Below, in pieces: positions 17,456-25,229 of a stretch of DNA of 64,000 nucleotides. The position numbers and the translations under genes are program-made. How positions within the stretch are numbered: position 1 is the first letter of the stretch; the number at the start of each line of letters is the position of its first letter. The notes under the pieces are model-generated. The model had not been told where the DNA came from. It did not search any database and was given only the letters and a program-made list of their open reading frames with translations. The DNA comes from Flavobacterium lipolyticum (lineage in GTDB: Bacteria; Bacteroidota; Bacteroidia; Flavobacteriales; Flavobacteriaceae): positions 620,001-684,000 of the forward strand of contig NZ_JAJJMN010000001.1 of NCBI RefSeq assembly GCF_020905335.1, read 5' to 3'.

Positions 17456-19318
17456 ATGAATTACCTATCTGTAGAAAACATATCCAAATCATTTGGCGAA
17501 AAAACCTTATTCGAAAACATCTCTTTTGGAATCAATAAAGATCAAAAAATTGCCTTCATCGCAAAAAATGGTTCCGGAAAAACGACCATTATGAGCATTA
17601 TCAATGGTTTGGACGAACCGGATACAGGGCAGGTCGTTCTGAGAAAAGGCATTCGAATGGCTTTTCTTTCTCAGGACAATAACCTACAGGACGAATTAAC
17701 TATCGAAGAAAGCATTTTTGCTTCCGATAATGAAACGCTTAAGATTATTGAAGCTTATGAAAAAGCATTAGAGAACCCAAATGACGAAGAAGCTTACCAA
17801 AAAGCTTTTGACGGAATGGATCAGCACAATGCCTGGGATTTTGAAACACAATACAAGCAGATTTTATTCAAACTAAAACTGGAGGATTTTAAACTGAAAG
17901 TAAAAAATCTTTCAGGAGGACAAAAGAAACGTCTTTCATTGGCGATCATTTTGATCAATCGCCCTGATTTATTGATTCTGGATGAGCCAACCAACCACCT
18001 TGATTTAGAAATGATCGAATGGCTGGAAAGTTATTTTGCCAAAGAAAACATTACCCTTTTTATGGTAACGCACGACCGTTTCTTTTTAGAGCGTGTTTGT
18101 AACGAAATTATCGAACTTGATAACGGAAAATTATACCAATACAAAGGAAATTACTCTTACTATTTAGAGAAAAAAGAGGAGCGAATTACTTCTGAAAATG
18201 CCAGTGTTGACAAGGCCAAAAACTTATTCGTTAAAGAATTGGAATGGATGCGCCGTCAGCCTAAGGCAAGAACTACAAAGTCAAAATCCCGTCAGGATGA
18301 CTTTTACGTGATCAAAGAAAAGGCACAAAGCCGTCGTAAAGAAAATAAAGTAGAACTTGAAATTAATATGGAACGTATGGGAAGCAAAATTATTGAGCTT
18401 CACAAACTTTCTAAAAAATTCAAAGACAAAGTTATACTCGATCATTTTAGTTTTGATTTTCAGCGTGGCGAGAGAATTGGAATTATTGGTAAAAACGGAA
18501 CCGGAAAATCTACTTTTCTAAACCTTCTTACAGGAACGATCCCACCGGACAGTGGACGAGTTGTAAAAGGCGACACCATCAAAATTGGTTATTACACGCA
18601 AAGCGGAATCAATCCGAAACCGGGACAAAGAGTTATCGATATTATTAAAGAATACGGAGAATATATTCCGTTAGCCAAAGGCAAAATTATATCGGCTTCA
18701 CAATTATTGGAGCGTTTTCTTTTTGACGCCAAAAAACAATATGATTACGTTGACAAATTAAGTGGTGGAGAATTAAAACGTTTGTATTTATGTACGGTTC
18801 TGATTCAGAATCCTAACTTTTTAATTTTAGATGAGCCTACAAACGATTTAGATATTGTAACGCTAAACGTTTTAGAAAGTTTCCTTTTAGATTATCCGGG
18901 ATGTTTACTGGTAGTTTCGCACGACCGTTATTTCATGGATAAAATTGTCGATCATTTATTTGTTTTCAGAGGACAGGGCGAAATCGAAAATTTCCCCGGA
19001 AACTACTCTGATTTCAGAGCCTACGAAGACAGTGCCGATGTGGCTCAGAAAGAAGAGAACAAGGCCGAAAAGAAAGACTGGAAGCAAAACAATCCAACCG
19101 GAAATCTAAGTTTCAACGAGCAGAAAGAATATCAGAAACTGGAAAGAGAAATCAAAGATTTAGAAATCGAAAAGACTAAAATCGAACAATTATTCTCTGA
19201 CGGAAAAGTTGCCGATGCTGATATCGAGAAAAAGGCAAACGAATTACAAAACATCATCAACAAAATAGATCAGAAAGAAGAACGTTGGTTCGAGCTTTCA
19301 GCTAAGATTGAGGGATAG
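17456..19318 (+). CDS. ABC-F ribosome-associated ATPase
   Basis: A 620-residue protein with two ABC domains and no membrane segments. Domain 1 has FIAKNGSGKTT (the first Walker A glycine is Ala), LSGGQKKRLSL and LLILDEPTNHLD; domain 2 has GIIGKNGTGKST, LSGGELKRLYL and FLILDEPTNDLD. Between them lies the basic inter-domain linker (LEWMRRQPKARTTKSKSRQ), and the C-terminus is a predicted coiled coil (residues ~545-615), as in Uup-type members. ABC-F proteins bind the ribosomal E site and rescue or protect stalled ribosomes. The structured leader raises the possibility of induction by translation stress. Confidence 0.93.
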   Translation: MNYLSVENISKSFGEKTLFENISFGINKDQKIAFIAKNGSGKTTIMSIINGLDEPDTGQVVLRKGIRMAFLSQDNNLQDELTIEESIFASDNETLKIIEAYEKALENPNDEEAYQKAFDGMDQHNAWDFETQYKQILFKLKLEDFKLKVKNLSGGQKKRLSLAIILINRPDLLILDEPTNHLDLEMIEWLESYFAKENITLFMVTHDRFFLERVCNEIIELDNGKLYQYKGNYSYYLEKKEERITSENASVDKAKNLFVKELEWMRRQPKARTTKSKSRQDDFYVIKEKAQSRRKENKVELEINMERMGSKIIELHKLSKKFKDKVILDHFSFDFQRGERIGIIGKNGTGKSTFLNLLTGTIPPDSGRVVKGDTIKIGYYTQSGINPKPGQRVIDIIKEYGEYIPLAKGKIISASQLLERFLFDAKKQYDYVDKLSGGELKRLYLCTVLIQNPNFLILDEPTNDLDIVTLNVLESFLLDYPGCLLVVSHDRYFMDKIVDHLFVFRGQGEIENFPGNYSDFRAYEDSADVAQKEENKAEKKDWKQNNPTGNLSFNEQKEYQKLEREIKDLEIEKTKIEQLFSDGKVADADIEKKANELQNIINKIDQKEERWFELSAKIEG

Positions 19319-19400
19319 TTATTTTAGTTTTCAGTCTCGGTTTTCAGTCTCAGTTCGTAGTTACAGGTTGCAGTCTCGGTTTTCAATCACAGGTGTCGTT
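19319..19400. repeat. degenerate CAGTCTCGGTTTT repeats
   Basis: Intergenic words such as TTTTCAGTCTCGG and CAGTCTCAG recur in tandem with drift. They are complementary in part to the GTGACTGAA-type words at 19.86-19.97 kb on the other side of the next gene. Confidence 0.55.
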
Positions 19401-19478
19401 TTTGTTTGAAAGATGTTTTTTTTGTAAGAATAATTTTAATATATTTATTGTCTTTATGTAAAAAATTACAACTACATT

Positions 19479-19847
19479 ATGGACTTTAAAGAACTATTAG
19501 CATATCAAAAATCATTTGAACTGGCGATGCAAATATTTGATCTTTCAAAAACATTTCCTAAAGAGGAAAAATATTCTCTGACCGATCAAATTAGACGTTC
19601 TTCAAGGAGTGTTTCGGCTAATATTGCTGAATCATACCGAAAAAGAAGATATGTAAATCATTTTATAAGTAAATTGACTGACAGTGATGCTGAGAATTCG
19701 GAAACTAACGTCTGGCTGGAGTTTTCACTTAGATGCGATTACATTAATCAAAAAACTTTTAACGAACTTAACGTCAAAACTAGAGAAATTGGAAAGCTCA
19801 TTAATTACATGATAAAAAATCCTGAGAAATTTGGGTGCTCGATTTAG
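19479..19847 (+). CDS. four-helix bundle protein (S23/IVP family)
   Basis: A 122-residue helical protein with the family landmarks DFKELLAYQKSFELA near the start, then TDQIRRSSRSVSANIAE and a Leu-rich final helix. This family was first seen encoded in 23S rRNA intervening sequences, but in Bacteroidota it is usually a free-standing chromosomal gene of unknown function. It is flanked on both sides by degenerate repeats built on CAGTC/GACTG words. That isolation between repeats may indicate acquisition as a small cassette. Confidence 0.88.
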   Translation: MDFKELLAYQKSFELAMQIFDLSKTFPKEEKYSLTDQIRRSSRSVSANIAESYRKRRYVNHFISKLTDSDAENSETNVWLEFSLRCDYINQKTFNELNVKTREIGKLINYMIKNPEKFGCSI

Positions 19848-19850
19848 TTT

Positions 19851-19972
19851 GCAGTTTACAGTCGCAGTCAACAGTTGCAACTGAATAATGAAAACTGTGA
19901 CTGAACATTATGACTGTAAACTGAGTCTGAACACCGAGACTGAATACTGTGACTGAATACTGTGACTGCGAA
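19851..19972. repeat. GTGACTGAATACT / CAGTC repeat cluster
   Basis: Starts with CAGTTTACAGTCGCAGTC-type words and continues with complementary GTGACTGAA words, including two tandem CTGAATACTGTGA units near 19940-19970. It forms a large imperfect palindrome between the four-helix-bundle and FKBP genes. Confidence 0.65.
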
Positions 19973-20010
19973 CCAATTCATTATATTTATACCCTTAAAA
20001 AAACACCACA

Positions 20011-20469
20011 ATGAAAAAATTATTAGCTTCACTATTTGCCGTAATGCTTTTTATTTCTTGTTCAAAAGATGAAAAAGAAAAGGATTACACCGCTCAAAAC
20101 GAAAAAGAAATTACGGATTATATTGCAAAAAATAAACTAACTGCACAAAGAACCAGCACAGGACTTTACTACGTTATTGATGTTCCGGGAACAGGAATTC
20201 AGCCAACGGCAAAATCTAATGTAACTGTAGCTTACAGAGGCTCTTTTACCAATGGAACGGTATTCGATCAAAGTAATTCAGATGGAATTTCGTTCTATTT
20301 AGATGAAGTGGTAAAAGGATGGACAGAAGGCATTCCTTATTTTAAAACCGGTGGAAGTGGGATTCTTCTTGTTCCTTCGCATTTGGGCTATGGCAGCAAA
20401 GGAAATAATAAAATCCCCGGAGGCTCAGTACTTATTTTTGATGTTAAATTAATCAAGGTAAACAAATAA
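20011..20469 (+). CDS. FKBP-type peptidyl-prolyl isomerase lipoprotein
   Basis: A 152-residue lipoprotein with lipobox FISC (Cys at residue 17) after a short signal sequence. A charged linker is followed by one FKBP domain (~residues 50-150) with VTVAYRGSFTNGTVFDQS, GWTEGIPYFKTGG and LVPSHLGYGSKG. FKBPs catalyse cis/trans isomerisation of X-Pro bonds and help fold exported proteins. The Tyr, Asp and Trp of the usual active-site pocket are present. It resembles GldI-type periplasmic lipoprotein isomerases but lacks gliding-gene neighbours. Confidence 0.9.
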   Translation: MKKLLASLFAVMLFISCSKDEKEKDYTAQNEKEITDYIAKNKLTAQRTSTGLYYVIDVPGTGIQPTAKSNVTVAYRGSFTNGTVFDQSNSDGISFYLDEVVKGWTEGIPYFKTGGSGILLVPSHLGYGSKGNNKIPGGSVLIFDVKLIKVNK

Positions 20470-20532
20470 GCTTCAATTAACAAAATGATTCTACAAAGAT
20501 CAATTAAGGGCTTTAATTTAGAATCAAATACT

Positions 20533-20622
20533 CAAACAAATACACAGAGATTCGCAAAAAAAGCGAGCTGCAGAAATTTTTTTTGCGAATCTTTGCATTT
20601 CTCTGTGAATCTCTGCGAAACA
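20533..20622. repeat. ACAGAGATTCGCAAA inverted repeat
   Basis: ACAGAGATTCGCAAA near 20541 faces TTTGCGAATCTTTG and TCTGTGAATCTCTGCG near 20580-20620, forming an imperfect hairpin directly before the methyltransferase ATG. It belongs to the same class of intergenic palindromes seen elsewhere in the window. Confidence 0.55.
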
Positions 20623-20627
20623 AAAAA

Positions 20628-21419
20628 ATGCTACATACAATAAAATCATATCTCAAATTTCTTTGGAACTCTAAAAACGAGCATGCTGTTCATTCTCCGT
20701 TTGTATTCCATCTATTGACGAAATGTTTTTACGACAGGAAACCAAAACCGGAATATTTAATTCTAAAAAAATATCGAAAATCACTTTTAGAAAATAAAAA
20801 CTTCATTGAAGTAACCGATTTTGGAGCGGGTTCAAAAATTTTTAAATCCAACAACAGGCAAATCTCAAAAATTGCTTCAACAGCCGGAATCTCTCCAAAA
20901 CGAGCTGAATTGTTATTTCGCGTAACCAATTATTTTCAGCCTAAGAATGTTTTAGAAATTGGAACATCATTAGGTTTGGCAACTGCAGCTTTGGCTTTAG
21001 GGAATCCAAAAGCAAAAGTTATTACATTAGAAGGTTGTCCAAATACAGCAAATGTTGCCCAAAATCAATTTACGGAATTTGATTGTTTGAATGTAAATTC
21101 AATTGTAACAGAATTTGAAAACTATCTTCAGGATATTCAACGGAGACTGAATACGGAGGCTCAAAACTTCGATTTAATCTATTTCGACGGTAATCATTCT
21201 AAAAAAGCAACTCTGGAATATTTTGAGCTTTTATTACCAACAATCAATAATGATTCGGTTTGGATCTTTGACGACATTCATTGGTCAGAAGAAATGGAAG
21301 AAGCCTGGGGAATCATCCAAAATCATCCAAAAGTAAAAGTCACTATAGACACTTTTCAATGGGGATTTGTATTTTTTAGATACGAACAGGAAAAAGAACA
21401 TTTTGTGATTCGCGTTTGA
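20628..21419 (+). CDS. class I SAM-dependent methyltransferase
   Basis: A 263-residue protein from ATG 20628; the ATG-less extension upstream is repeat sequence. The SAM-binding motif is NVLEIGTSLGLATAAL with VITLEGCP as motif II, then FDLIYFDGNHSKKATLEY and VWIFDDIHWS. These are features of the O-methyltransferase fold (catechol-O-methyltransferase-like). The N-terminal ~100 residues are a family extension (FLWNSKNEHAVHSPFVFHL) common in Bacteroidota. The methyl acceptor is unknown. Its stop overlaps the region upstream of the next gene, which has its own promoter. Confidence 0.87.
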   Translation: MLHTIKSYLKFLWNSKNEHAVHSPFVFHLLTKCFYDRKPKPEYLILKKYRKSLLENKNFIEVTDFGAGSKIFKSNNRQISKIASTAGISPKRAELLFRVTNYFQPKNVLEIGTSLGLATAALALGNPKAKVITLEGCPNTANVAQNQFTEFDCLNVNSIVTEFENYLQDIQRRLNTEAQNFDLIYFDGNHSKKATLEYFELLLPTINNDSVWIFDDIHWSEEMEEAWGIIQNHPKVKVTIDTFQWGFVFFRYEQEKEHFVIRV

Positions 21420-21443
21420 CAAATTTCAGTATACAATTTTTAT

Positions 21444-21451
21444 TACATTTG
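21444..21451 (+). promoter_or_regulatory. -7 box TACATTTG
   Basis: A TAnnTTTG match 19 bp before ATG 21470. Transcription from ~21458 would exclude in-frame starts further upstream and supports ATG 21470. Confidence 0.5.
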
Positions 21452-21469
21452 TTACTATACGAAGTTTAT

Positions 21470-22324
21470 ATGAATGCAATCAAAATTGATACCCCTTTAG
21501 AATACTCTATAGCCGTAACTGAATTCCTTTCAGACAATCCAAATGCCAATTGTGTTATTATTGCTTCTGCCACAGGAGTCAAGCAAAATTATTATCAGAA
21601 TTTTTCAAAGTTTTTATCTAAAAACAATTACTCTGTTTTTACTTTTGACTATGGCGGAATTGGCGATTCTAAACTTCAACCTCTTTCTAAGTTTTCTACA
21701 ACAGCTTCAAATTGGGCACAAAACGACTTTGAAAGTGTAGTTAAATATGTCAAAAATAAAACTCCAAACAGCAAATTATTCATCATAACACATAGTATTG
21801 GCGGTCAGCTTATTGGCTTAGTTCCTTCGAATAATTTATTTGACGGCGTTATAATGGTGGCATCACAATCCGGAAGCTGGATACACTGGAAAGGATTTGA
21901 CCGATTAAAAATGCAGTTTTTGTGGTATGCAATTATACCGTCTCTTACTAAAATCTTCAATTACCTCCCTTCCAGTCACTTCACCCGAATGGAAGATCTA
22001 CCAAAAGGAATGGCGATTGAATGGGCCAAATGGTGCAAGAAACCCAACTACCATTTTGACTGCATCGAAAATGCAAAAGAACATTACGATAAAATAAACT
22101 GCAGCATTAAATCCTATAGTATCGACAACGATTTTTATGCCACTGTATCGGCAATTGATTGGATTGCTTCCAAATTTAAAAAATCTGAAGTAAGCAGAAT
22201 TCATTTAAAAGCAGAAGAATTTGGCGTAAAAGACATAGGTCATTTCGGTTTTTTCAGAAGTCAGTTTAAAGATACGATCTGGCCTATTTTTTTAGAAGAT
22301 TTAAAAAGATTTCAATCTCAATAA
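21470..22324 (+). CDS. alpha/beta hydrolase
   Basis: A 284-residue protein of the alpha/beta-hydrolase fold. The oxyanion and strand region is CVIIASATGVKQNYY, the nucleophile elbow is THSIGGQLIG (Ser in HSIGG), and the catalytic His is probably in DIGHFGFFRSQF near the C-terminus. It resembles the YheT/serine-aminopeptidase-like group that acts on small esters or lipids. Upstream frames overlapping the methyltransferase stop were rejected in favour of ATG 21470, which follows a TACATTTG box. No substrate can be inferred. Confidence 0.83.
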   Translation: MNAIKIDTPLEYSIAVTEFLSDNPNANCVIIASATGVKQNYYQNFSKFLSKNNYSVFTFDYGGIGDSKLQPLSKFSTTASNWAQNDFESVVKYVKNKTPNSKLFIITHSIGGQLIGLVPSNNLFDGVIMVASQSGSWIHWKGFDRLKMQFLWYAIIPSLTKIFNYLPSSHFTRMEDLPKGMAIEWAKWCKKPNYHFDCIENAKEHYDKINCSIKSYSIDNDFYATVSAIDWIASKFKKSEVSRIHLKAEEFGVKDIGHFGFFRSQFKDTIWPIFLEDLKRFQSQ

Positions 22325-22341
22325 TTTACAAAATAGTAGAT

Positions 22342-22378
22342 AAAAAAAATGGCAACCATTTCTGGCTGCCATCTTTTT
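22342..22378. terminator. bidirectional terminator
   Basis: ATGGCAACCA (22349-22358) pairs with TGGCTGCCAT (22363-22372) with one wobble, flanked by an A run on the left and T run on the right. It lies between convergent hydrolase and lipoprotein genes. Confidence 0.85.
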
Positions 22379-22399
22379 ACTAATTCAAAATTTTAAAAC

Positions 22400-23059
22400 T
22401 TACTTCTTAGCCGCTGCCGTTTCTTCAGACTTCGCCCCCATTCTGTTTAAAGTATACATTGGCGCAAATTTTAATTTCAAACCGGCAATTTTACGATTGT
22501 CTTCGCCTGTTAAGCCTTCTTTTTCTACTGTATTTTTTCGGCTGTCAAGTGCTTCATACATCAATTTAATTTCGTCCCAGTCTTCACGGGAGTAACTGTC
22601 TTTATTTTTTTCTACCGTATGCACAAACTGTTGGTAGACACTATGAATGTTTTTAGCATTCACCCAGGCAAAACTCATATCTTCTCCAATTTTTCCTTCA
22701 CCAAATAAAGCATTACGCAATTGCTGTTTTGGACTTGGGGCCGGAGGAGCAAGAATAGTCACCATATTATTTCTAAATTCTTCGTATTTGATCTTACTCG
22801 TATTTATTTTCTCTGTCGCGGCATTATTTTCTTTAATATCAGCAAGTGCCAGTTGAGCATTCGTAGCTCTTTTTTCATACTCGGCTTCAACCGCTTTCCA
22901 ATCAGCCTTTAAATCATCAGCCTTAACATTTTTAACAGAATCGACATAGGCAACATAAGAATCGATTGTTTTTTCGGCCTGTTCTTGTTTTTCATCTTTA
23001 CAGGATACAAAACCTAATGCGATTACCGCAATTCCGGATAATAATGATATATTTTTCAT
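22400..23059 (-). CDS. helical lipoprotein of unknown function
   Basis: A 219-residue protein with signal sequence and lipobox GFVSC (Cys at residue 20). The mature part is highly charged and almost wholly helical (KADDLKADWKAVEAEYEKRA...), with a Pro-rich break (APPAPSPKQQ) in the middle. The ending is Ala/Lys-rich. No catalytic motif is visible. It resembles uncharacterised lipoproteins widespread in Flavobacteriaceae. It stands alone, convergent with the hydrolase gene and sharing its terminator. Confidence 0.8.
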   Translation of the reverse strand: MKNISLLSGIAVIALGFVSCKDEKQEQAEKTIDSYVAYVDSVKNVKADDLKADWKAVEAEYEKRATNAQLALADIKENNAATEKINTSKIKYEEFRNNMVTILAPPAPSPKQQLRNALFGEGKIGEDMSFAWVNAKNIHSVYQQFVHTVEKNKDSYSREDWDEIKLMYEALDSRKNTVEKEGLTGEDNRKIAGLKLKFAPMYTLNRMGAKSEETAAAKK

Positions 23060-23361
23060 AATCTTAGTTGTTTTAGTTACTATCTTAACAAATCTACCTA
23101 AAACCTAACCTAAAAAATTACACAATTATCATCTTTTAAACCTTAAAAACATATTAAAACTATAAAATACAAAATTCGATGTTAATTATGTAAAATTTAC
23201 CAAAAACAACATAACGCTCTTCTGTCGAAAAAAGATATGTTTTTTGATTATTTTCAGATGAATAAAAACAAAAGACAATTTGTAACAAAAACCAAATCTC
23301 GACTACTCATACTTTTATTGAAAAGTCTTTTGTACATTTAAATCCAAAATTGTAAATCGAA
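23060..23361. other. divergent intergenic region, no gene seen
   Basis: About 300 bp, extremely AT-rich, between a minus-strand lipoprotein gene and the plus-strand LolD-type gene. It must hold both promoters. I see no clear TAnnTTTG/TTG pair and no open frame. Confidence 0.45.
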
Positions 23362-24066
23362 ATGGCAAATCCATTAATTAAAATAACCAACATCAAACGA
23401 GATTTCGTTCTGGGTAATGAAATTGTTTATGTTTTAAAAGGAATCGACCTGCAAATCAACAAAGGAGAATATGTGGCTTTAATGGGCCCATCCGGATCCG
23501 GAAAATCAACTTTAATGAATTTACTGGGTTGTTTGGATACGCCAACTTCCGGACAATACGTATTGAATGGAAAAGATGTCAGTCAAATGCGTGATGATGA
23601 ACTGGCTGAAATTCGAAACAAAGAAATTGGTTTTGTATTTCAGACCTTCAATCTGCTGCCTAGAACTACAGCCTTAGACAATGTTGCCTTGCCTATGATT
23701 TATGCCGGTTACTCCAAAACAGAACGTGTTAAAAGAGCCGAAGAAGTTTTAAAGCAGGTAAATCTTGCCGACCGAATGGACCATCAGCCCAACCAGCTAT
23801 CAGGAGGACAGCGTCAGCGTGTTGCCATTGCACGAGCTTTGGTCAATAAACCCTCTATTATTCTTGCCGATGAGCCAACCGGAAACTTAGACAGTAAAAC
23901 TTCTGTGGAGATCATGAAACTCTTTGGCGACATTCACGAACAGGGAAACACCGTAATTCTGGTAACACACGAGGAAGACATTGCAGCCTATGCACATCGT
24001 GTAATACGCTTAAGAGACGGATTAATCGAAAGTGACACCCAAAAAGAAGTTAAATCGTTTAGTTGA
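23362..24066 (+). CDS. LolD/MacB-type ABC transporter ATP-binding protein
   Basis: A 234-residue ATPase with Walker [10 protein letters not shown], signature [15 protein letters not shown] and Walker [14 protein letters not shown]. The MNLLGCLD and [18 protein letters not shown] motifs are typical of the LolD/MacB/FtsE group, which drives lipoprotein release or extracytoplasmic mechanotransmission rather than solute uptake. No permease gene is adjacent, so its membrane partner is encoded elsewhere. Likely roles are lipoprotein trafficking or macrolide/peptide export. Confidence 0.88.
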   Translation: MANPLIKITNIKRDFVLGNEIVYVLKGIDLQINKGEYVALMGPSGSGKSTLMNLLGCLDTPTSGQYVLNGKDVSQMRDDELAEIRNKEIGFVFQTFNLLPRTTALDNVALPMIYAGYSKTERVKRAEEVLKQVNLADRMDHQPNQLSGGQRQRVAIARALVNKPSIILADEPTGNLDSKTSVEIMKLFGDIHEQGNTVILVTHEEDIAAYAHRVIRLRDGLIESDTQKEVKSFS

Positions 24067-24136
24067 TTAACCGTTTAATCGCAAAGAAAAGCCTTTGAAC
24101 CTTTGCACCTTAGAATCTTAGCACCTCAAAAAAAAA
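24067..24136. repeat. CCTTTGCACCTTAGAATCTT repeat
   Basis: A spacer made of words such as TTTGAACCTTTGCACC and TTAGAATCTTAGCACC, of the same vocabulary as those at 1.98 and 56.1 kb. It lies between two co-oriented genes. Confidence 0.45.
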
Positions 24137-24706
24137 ATGAAAGTATATACAAAAACAGGAGACAAAGGAACTACTGCTCTGTTTGGCGGTGACCGTGTTC
24201 CCAAAGACCATATCCGAATTGACAGTTACGGTACTGTAGACGAACTAAACTCTTATATAGGGCTTATTCGTGATCAGGAAATGGATGCACATTATAAAAC
24301 TATTTTAATTGAAATTCAGGATCGTCTGTTTACCGTTGGTGCCATTTTGGCTACTCCGGCAGAAAAAGAGGTTCTTAAAAATGGGGAACTTCGTCTAAAA
24401 AACCTTGGAATTATCGATACCGATATCGAATTATTAGAGAATGAAATTGATCAAATGGAAGAAAGTCTTCCACAAATGACTCATTTTGTTTTACCTGGAG
24501 GACATCCTACTGTGTCACATTGTCATATAGCACGTTGTATTTGTCGTCGCGCCGAGCGTTTGGCAGTACATTTAAGCCATAATGAAGCTGTTCCTGAAAT
24601 CGCAATTCGATACTTAAACCGACTTTCTGACTACCTTTTTGTCTTGGCACGGAAGTTGTCCTCAGATTTAAACGCGGAGGAAGTGAAATGGATTCCCAGA
24701 AAGTAA
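24137..24706 (+). CDS. cob(I)yrinic acid a,c-diamide adenosyltransferase (PduO type)
   Basis: A 189-residue PduO-type enzyme. The ATP-binding N-terminus is KVYTKTGDKGTTALFGG, followed by DSYGTVDELNSYIG, and the second conserved block is FVLPGGHPTVSHCHIARCICRRAERL. It attaches the 5'-deoxyadenosyl group of ATP to cob(I)alamin, giving coenzyme B12 in the cytoplasm. Adenosylcobalamin would serve methylmalonyl-CoA mutase, whose accessory GTPase MeaB is encoded at 56.2 kb. It may be co-transcribed with the ATPase gene 70 bp upstream. Confidence 0.94.
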   Translation: MKVYTKTGDKGTTALFGGDRVPKDHIRIDSYGTVDELNSYIGLIRDQEMDAHYKTILIEIQDRLFTVGAILATPAEKEVLKNGELRLKNLGIIDTDIELLENEIDQMEESLPQMTHFVLPGGHPTVSHCHIARCICRRAERLAVHLSHNEAVPEIAIRYLNRLSDYLFVLARKLSSDLNAEEVKWIPRK

Positions 24707-24835
24707 ACAGTTTACAGTCGCAGTCACAGTATTCCATTGAAAAGCGAATTACTAAAAAAAGTAATTCAATCACAGTTTTCAGCTCTCAGTACTCACTGTC
24801 AACTGTGACCGGAAACTGATAACTAACAAAGACGT
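24707..24835. repeat. CAGTTTACAGTCGCAGTC repeat cluster
   Basis: Degenerate CAGTCACAG / CTGTGACC words face each other around an inner palindrome, AATTACT-AAAAAAA-AGTAATT at ~24747-24767. It shares words with the clusters at 19.3 and 19.9 kb. Confidence 0.6.
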
Positions 24836-24867
24836 TCTTAAATTTTATTAAAATAAATCAAATTTTA

Positions 24868-24898
24868 CTTGTCTTTTTCAGTAAAAAATTTATTTTTG
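24868..24898 (+). promoter_or_regulatory. promoter with -33 TTG and -7 TATTTTTG
   Basis: TTG at 24869-24871 is separated by exactly 19 bases from TATTTTTG at 24891-24898, an almost ideal Bacteroidota promoter. Transcription should start near 24905, before ATG 24921. Confidence 0.75.
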
Positions 24899-24920
24899 CA
24901 CAAAACTAAACAGATAACAG

Positions 24921-25142
24921 ATGTATTGGACATTAGAATTAGCATCTTATTTAAGTGATGCGCCATGGCCTGCTAACAAAGATGAACTTATTGACTACGC
25001 TATTAGAGCTGGTGCTCCATTAGAAGTGGTAGAAAACCTTCAGTCGATTGAAGACGAAGGCGAGATATATGAATCAATGGAAGAAATTTGGCCTGATTAT
25101 CCAACAGACGAAGATTATCTTTGGAATGAGGATGAATATTAA
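24921..25142 (+). CDS. DUF2795 family small acidic protein
   Basis: A 73-residue protein (MYWTLELASYLSDAPWPANK...) with a very acidic C-terminal tail ending DEDYLWNEDEY. The N-terminal half matches the DUF2795 pattern in which a short helical domain resembles part of a helix-turn-helix (ELIDYAIRAGAPLEVVENL). Function is unknown. It has its own strong promoter and terminator, so it is monocistronic, and sits directly upstream of secA. Conserved placement in Flavobacteriaceae is likely but could not be checked here. Confidence 0.85.
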   Translation: MYWTLELASYLSDAPWPANKDELIDYAIRAGAPLEVVENLQSIEDEGEIYESMEEIWPDYPTDEDYLWNEDEY

Positions 25143-25148
25143 AAAATA

Positions 25149-25191
25149 AACCAAAGGAAAAAGTCTCATCACCGAGGCTTTTTTTTTGGTT
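25149..25191 (+). terminator. rho-independent terminator
   Basis: AACCAAAGGAAAAAGTCTC pairs imperfectly with GAGGCTTTTTTTTTGGTT around loop ATCACC; a run of nine T follows the core stem. It closes the DUF2795 transcript before secA. Confidence 0.85.
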
Positions 25192-25229
25192 CAAATACAC
25201 ATTTACATAAAATAGAAATACAATAAATC

